A DNA stretch of 64,000 bases, from positions 50,806,593-50,870,592 of the forward strand of contig OX419759.1 of assembly GCA_948567375.1 (NCBI GenBank), given 5' to 3'. The notes beneath the pieces are model-generated. The model was not told where the DNA came from and did not search any database. It saw only the letters and a list, made by a program, of their open reading frames with translations. Below, one piece after another: positions 58,194 through 64,000 of this stretch. The position numbers and the translations under genes are program-made. Each line of letters starts with the position of its first letter. Positions within the stretch are counted from its first letter, which is position 1. The DNA is from Lunularia cruciata. Its lineage: Eukaryota > Streptophyta > Marchantiopsida > Lunulariales > Lunulariaceae.

Positions 58194-61100
58194 TTGATTG
58201 TCGTGAATGGAATCCTAGAAGGTAATCAAGTGAGAGTATTAATAGATCCGGGAGCAATAGAGAATTTCTTGTCTCGCTCTGTTGCAGTAAGATTGGGAAT
58301 GGATCTAGAGAGAGATGGAAGTGAAGAAGTAGAGTTACCAAATGGGCAAACAGAGAGGATTGAATCATTACCTAGAGGGGTAACCCTCTCTGTAGGAGAA
58401 TATTAGGAAGCAATTGAGTGGCGAGTGATACAGTTAGCTCATTATGATGCAATTTTAGGCATGCCATGGATGTAGCAATACAACTTTATGGTGGATTGGA
58501 GGAAGATGGTAGTGGGAACCCACAAATGGTCAATCATTGGGGTTAAAGAAAATTCACACTGGCAAAAACTGCCTCTATATGTTGTAAGGACGGCAATTGT
58601 CTGTAAGACCGATAGATGTTTTATGGGTCTAATAAGAGAAGTCCAGAGTGCACAACTCGGTGGACAAATTCCTGAGAAATTGAAAGATGTGGTGGATGAG
58701 TTTCAAGATGTCTTTCCTGATAATCTACCCTCAGGATTACCACCAAAGAGGCAAGTAGATCACAAAATTGAGACACTTCCGGGGAAGACGCCTCCTTGTA
58801 AGGCCCCATATTGCCTATCACCTCATGAGTTGGAGGATTGTAAGACTCAAATTGAGGAGATGTTGCAGAAAGGGTTCATCTAACCTAGCATATCACCATA
58901 TGGGGCCCTTGTCTTGTTTGTGAAGAAGAAGGATGGTACAATGCGCATGTGCATTGACTATCGGGCTCTCAATCAGCAAACAGTGAAGAACAAATACCCC
59001 TTACCTTGCATAGATGACTTGTTTGATCAACTCCATGGAGCAAGATACTTCATCAAACTGGACTTGCGAAGTGGTAACAATGAAATCCAAATTGCAGAGG
59101 AGGATGTGCACAAAACCGCCTTTTGAACCAAGTATGGCCACTTTGAGTATCTTGTGATGCCTTTTGGCTTCACCAATGCACCTGCCACTTTCATGAGTCT
59201 AATGAATGATATATTTTGTCCATACTTGGATAAGTCTATTATCGTCTTCTTGGATGATATCTTAGTATACAGTAGCACGATGACAGAACACAAACAACAT
59301 CTATGAGAGGTCCTCCAGATTCTAAGACATAATCAGTTGTACGCCAAAATCTCAAAGTGTGAGTTTGGCAAGTCTGAAGTAGACTACTTGGGGCATAGAG
59401 TAAGTGCAGAGGGCATTCAAGTATTGACAGATAAAATAGAGGTCATTCAAAAATGGAGTGCCCCAGAAGATCAGACTTAACTTAAGAGCTTCTTGGGGTT
59501 GACGGGATTCTATCGTAGATTTTTCAAGGACTCCTCCAAGGTTGCACAGCCTTTAACGACACTACTTGGCAAAGGGAAGAAGTGGACATGGGGAACTGCA
59601 CAAGAGTTGGCCTTTCAAGAATTGAAGGCCGCCTTGCTACATGCACCAATCTTGAAGTGGTATGACCCAAAACATCCAATCAAGTTGGCTACAGATGCAT
59701 CAGGCGTAGCAATAGGAGCAGTCCTACAACAAGAGTGGCATGACGGATGGCATCCAATCGCATATTTCTCTCGAAAGTTGTTACCAGTAGGGCGCAACTA
59801 CCACACCACAGAACGAGAAGAGATGGCGATCGTTCTAGCAACCAAGCATTGGAAGCACTACTTGGGCGAGAAGGCATTTGTAGTAGAGACAGACCAGAAA
59901 CCTCTAGTCTACCTCGAGACGCAAAAGGATCTATCTTGTCGCCAAATTTGGTGGGCAGAGTGGCGACAATGCTTCAACATGACAATCACCTACGTGGAAG
60001 GTAAGAAGCAACTTGCAGATGCATTCACCCGCATGCCAATGGCCAACAACTTGGTGGTAGAGCTTAAGATTAACCCTAAATTCTGGCAAGAGATTCTGGC
60101 GGCTACAAAAACTGACCCACAGATTGTAGAAGCACAATCATCCAAAGGTGTCACCATTACCCAAGGACTCACCTTTTGGGATGATAGATTATGGATCCCA
60201 AATGTCCCAAAATTATGCACCACAATCCTAGCAGAATGTCATGATTTGGCCATTGCAGCTCATGTCGGAGTGGACAAGACCTTGGATGTAGTCAAGCGCC
60301 ATTACTATTGGCCCAAGATGAGCAACAACATGATGGACTATGTGCATAGCTGCCTACTTTACCAACAGAACAAAGCTTCTAATCAAGCTCCTGCAAGGCT
60401 CCTTCAACCTCTCCCCACTCCTACCCAACGTTGGGAACAAGTGAGTATGGATCTCGTCTGTGAATTACCCAAGACCACCTCAGGGTTGACTCAATTGTGG
60501 TCTTTGTGGACCGGCTCAGCAAAATGATTCATGTACGCCCTACCACCAAGGAGGTAACCGCTCCACAACTAGCTCAATTATACTTAGATGCAGTCTTTGC
60601 TCACCATGGCTTGTCTAGAGTACTCATCACTGATAGAGGCACCCAATTCACCAGCTTGTTTTGGCAAACACTCTTTGGGTTCTTCAAAACCAAGTTGGCC
60701 ATGTCCACAGCTTACCACCCCCAAACAGATGGCCAAACAGAGCGGGCTAATCGCACAATTGAAGACATGTTATGCGGCCCTACCTTAGAAGAGCAAGAGA
60801 GGTGGGACACCCTACTCCCGTTGGTGGAATTCGCTGACAACAATTCAGTGAATGCATCCACCTAGGTCACTCCGTTCTTCCTCATGTATGGTGAGCATCC
60901 CTTTACACCTTCTAGCTTGATGAAGATCCGTCCAGTGGTTACCAAGGTCAATGAAGTCAACACATTTGTTTTGAGAATCCAACAAGGTGTGGAGAGCGCC
61001 AAGCACAAATTACAGATTGCGCAAAATTGACAGAAGCAGTATGCTGATGCACACCATCAGCACATGGAGTTCAATATTGGGGATCAAGTGTGGCTATAAA

Positions 61101-61534
61101 CAACCAACCTCACATTAGTTGGACCTCGTAAGCTCAGACCTCGTTTTATTGAGCCTTTCTTGATTCTTCGTCGCATCTGCGGTGTGGCCTATCACCTTGA
61201 GCTACCACCACACATGAAGATCCATCCAGTCTTCCATGTCCCCCTACTACGCAGATATGCTCCCCGATCAGGCCAAGGTCATTCCACACCAGACATTTGA
61301 CCTTGTCCGACACTCATTGATGGCATAGAGGAATATGAAGTGGAGCGGATTCTCCAAAAACGCATGCGTGGTACTCGCCACCCGCGGGTGGACTATCAAG
61401 TACAATGGAAAGGTTACCCCCTCTATGAAGCCACCTAGGAGCCCGCTGCTAATTTGGCACATGCACCTGTGTTGGTGCAAGCATTTGAGCAACAATTGCA
61501 CAACGAGGACGTTGAGCATCTTAAAAGGAGGGAG
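58194..61534 (+). pseudogene. Pol of B2: protease to chromodomain
   Basis: Protease has V-L-I-D-P-G-A near 58,240. RT has M-R-M-C-I-D-Y near 58,940 and F-L-D-D-I-L-V-Y near 59,250. RNase H has A-T-D-A-S-G-V-A-I-G near 59,690. The integrase finger lies near 60,260-60,370, with I-T-D-R-G-T-Q-F near 60,630 and D-G-Q-T-E-R-A-N near 60,730. A chromodomain (E-Y-E-V-E-R-I-L and V-Q-W-K-G-Y) lies at 61,319-61,480, with a TAG at 61,436. Frame changes include a one-base loss near 60,486. The chromodomain identifies a chromovirus. Confidence 0.85.
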
Positions 61535-61537
61535 TTC

Positions 61538-62275
61538 TGTAATACCAAGAGCTAGCCATATGATCTAGATATGAAATTTGGTTTGGTAACATCTAGAATG
61601 ATGTTATACATGATGATCAAAATAGATCAGATAGAAGTATCACCAAAAGAGTACTTCTACTTATAGGGTAGAAATCAAAATAGACTTGAGAACCTTAGAA
61701 CCAATAGCTAGACATATGATTTAAAGGTGAGAATTGGTTTGGGAACATCTGGAAGGATGTTACACATGATGGACTAAACAGATCAGAAAGAGATATCACC
61801 AAAAGGGGACTTCTACGAATAGAGTAGGAACCAAAATATGCCTGAAATCTTTGAAGGCAATTTCGGAGGCCTAAACGGATGAATTAGGCCTTGATAATGT
61901 GCACGTGCGTCCCCAACAAAGGAAGGGCTGGCCTTCCCTCCCCCTTGCTATGTCTCGTCTAGAGCTTTCCAACGGTACCTTACTCACGTGATTTTGAGAT
62001 TCCTATAGGAAGATTCCCTAAAAGATTCCCTCCGGTCAAAGCTTGTTTGATCAACCAGATAGGACCTAGACCAGACATGTCACCCATCCAAGTAAGTAAT
62101 CCAAGGGTGGAGCTTGCTGACATGTCACCTATTTGTGTCCCTAATCCTATGGTGGAGCTTCCTTGGCGGAGATCCTCTTTGTCTGTATAAGAAAGAGAAG
62201 GTGCTCCCTTGGGGCATCGATTGTTTGAGTGTGCAATCTGTATTTTCTCTCTTCTCTTGTCCTTGGAGTATTACA
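61538..62275 (+). repeat. 3' LTR of B2
   Basis: 738 bp, TGTAATACC to TTACA, followed by CATTG. Confidence 0.93.
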
Positions 62276-62280
62276 CATTG

Positions 62281-64000
62281 GAGCTGTCTACTGTAGATAC
62301 ACATAGTTTCTTGGATGAAATTGACGAATTGAGTGTCTATAACCTCCTCCTCAAATGGTAGCATAATGTAAAGTATCTCTATGATGAGCAATTACCAAGT
62401 TCTCAAAGGCCATCGGCATAACTCTCCAAAAGATCTCTGCCCGCTGAGAACATGCGCTCATCCATACATCGGGGTCATCCAAGTCCAAAACTATAGTAGC
62501 ATCTCAATGAATGGCTGCAGGTAAATTTGGATCTCGTTCATAGAGTAGAAATACGGAGAGAAGGATGCTAAGGAGGCTTGCCGGCTAAACCGATAGCCCA
62601 TGGCCAACCAAGGTAATTGGAGATCCCAATCTCCCAAGAAGCCTCTCTGCAAACCATACTTTTGTAATCCTCTCTTCAGCGTTTGAACCACTCTCTCTGC
62701 TAAGCCATCTACCTCAGGGTGATCTCGGGATGTAGTATGATGATCAATCAAAGCCTTGTCACACAAGACCTGAAACTCTCCCAAGAACTATGTACCTTGA
62801 TCAATCAAAACCTCAACTGGTGCACCAAAATGACTAAGAACTTGATCCAAGAACGAGTAAGTTGTCCCTTCACTAGACTTGTCAAGAAGTGCCACCAACT
62901 CAATCCACTTGGAGAAGTGCTCCACCATCACCAAAACATATCAATGATGTCTCACAATCAACGGTAAAGGTCCAGCAAAGTCCAAACTCCAACGGTAACC
63001 CAATCCCATGATAGGTAATGGGTGTAATTGTGGCGTAGGAGCATTGAATGATGATCTAACTCGGTCACAAACCACACATCTGGCAACAAACTACTGTACC
63101 TTGGTCTGCATACCACACCACCAATAATGACTTTGGAGTAGGCTATACGTATGCTTTACTCCAAAATGTCCTAGCTCCTCATGAGCATGACAGACCAATT
63201 GTGGTCTCTAAGATGGAAGTGGTACTACTTGCACTCTACCATCCTCCCATACATGCAAAAGGTGTCTGCCCTCCAATCTGAACCGTTTGGCTTGCAGAAG
63301 GACACGGTCTCTCTCCTTGGCCTCAATTGTGCCACCCACAACACCCGTGCAAAGATAGTCCATCACTAAGACATCATCATGAATGTCTCACTGAACTGTA
63401 CCAATATCTTCACTCTTTGGATTTGTGACCTCAATAACTCCTCCTGTATGCACTGAGAGAGATACCACCAAAGCCTCAGAAAATATACATAGAAAGGTAG
63501 ATGCATGCCAACTTGGCACCATCTCCTCATCTGTCTCACCATGCCAACGTGCTCCGGTCTGATCTGTTGGCTGGGACATGGGTTTTTACTCAACCCATCT
63601 GCATCATGGTTCACCACTCCAGGTCTGTGAACAACCGTGAAATCATACTCCTATAAAATCAGAGCCCATCGTGCAAGCTTCCTTGAAAGCTTATCGGGCT
63701 CCATCAACCACTTCAGTGGCTGATGATCAGTGATGAGAGTGAAGGGGTTACCAAATAGGTAACATCAGAAATGTGCTACTACCCAAACTGCTACCAAGCA
63801 CTCTCCCTCATATGAACTATACTTTGCCTCCGTTGAATTGTTGGAGCGACTAGCATAGGCCACCACAAACTCCTTCTCCTTATCATCATGTTGGGTGAGC
63901 ACCGCTCCAAGCCCCAACATACTCCAATCAGTATGAACTTGAAATGGTCGTCCTCTGATTGGTCTCCTCAAAATAGGAGAAGATGTCAACCTCTCCTTGA
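62281..64000 (-). pseudogene. Ty3/gypsy element D Pol: RNase H and integrase, runs off the window
   Basis: Minus-strand frames in order: RNase H at 63,989-63,765 (H-T-D-W-S-M-L-G-L-G-A-V-L), the RNase H tail near 63,600 (N-H-D-A-D-G-L-S), the integrase core near 62,960-62,490 with L-D-F-A-G-P-L, V-L-I-D-Q-G-T and D-G-L-A-E-R-V, then a C-terminal segment to 62,281. The upstream half of Pol and any 5' LTR lie beyond the window. Several stops. It is a different lineage from A and B. Confidence 0.85.

Larger units (their letters stand above)
55658..62275 (+). mobile_element. Ty3/gypsy chromovirus B2
   Basis: LTRs 55,658-56,394 and 61,538-62,275 with a perfect target duplication CATTG (55,653-55,657 and 62,276-62,280). 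PBS, two leader mini-ORFs, Gag, protease, RT, RNase H, integrase and chromodomain occur in canonical order. Several stops and frameshifts make it inactive. The LTRs show more differences than those of A, so it is older. It interrupts element D in the C-terminal integrase. Confidence 0.96.

Noticed and set aside
1..64000. CRISPR arrays, rRNA, tRNA genes, bacterial operons
   Set aside because: No regularly spaced direct repeats with unique spacers, and no rRNA or tRNA signatures noticed by eye. The gene structure is eukaryotic.

Overview
The window looks like nuclear DNA of a land plant, probably a non-seed plant (bryophyte or lycophyte). This rests on plant-style GT-AG introns, chromodomain Ty3/gypsy elements, a hAT transposon and degenerate non-LTR-type retroelements. 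The species is not identified, and all functional names are read from motifs by eye.

Bases 1-14,300 hold no gene I can support, only microsatellites and small tandem duplications. Bases 14,317-27,184 (minus strand) hold one large gene. A 7.16-kb first coding exon (about 2,387 codons, Ser-rich, low complexity) is followed by about 13 small exons whose phases I could chain. They encode a helical region with three IQ-type motifs and a basic C-terminal part. The chained model gives about 3,130 residues; I do not recognise the family.

From about 30.8 kb onward nearly everything is transposable element. One stretch is a four-level nest. A degenerate RT/endonuclease retroelement (30.8-32.155 and 49.69-50.64 kb, plus) was split by a hAT transposon (32,156-49,686, transposase on minus, 8-bp target duplication). 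That transposon received a solo LTR (33,087-33,779, duplication TGATG) and a chromodomain gypsy element, B1 (34,853-49,271, duplication TCCTC). B1 then received a young gypsy element, A (38,206-46,009), with an unbroken 1,608-codon Gag-Pol frame and 679-bp LTRs differing at two positions. Element B2 (55,658-62,275, duplication CATTG) is a second copy of the B family. It interrupts a third gypsy lineage, D (minus strand, 62,281-64,000 and about 55,341-55,657), whose integrase is followed by a PHD finger.

The most unusual observation is a family of tiny ORFs (about 54-74 codons) in the leaders of A and B, upstream of Gag. Four of them share one ungapped pattern (an M/F-R start, L/F-G eight residues later, then P, V, P, V and Y at fixed spacing) and end with a hydrophobic Y-I-L-Y-like tail just before the stop. 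They occur in two clearly different gypsy lineages. I know of no named domain that matches.
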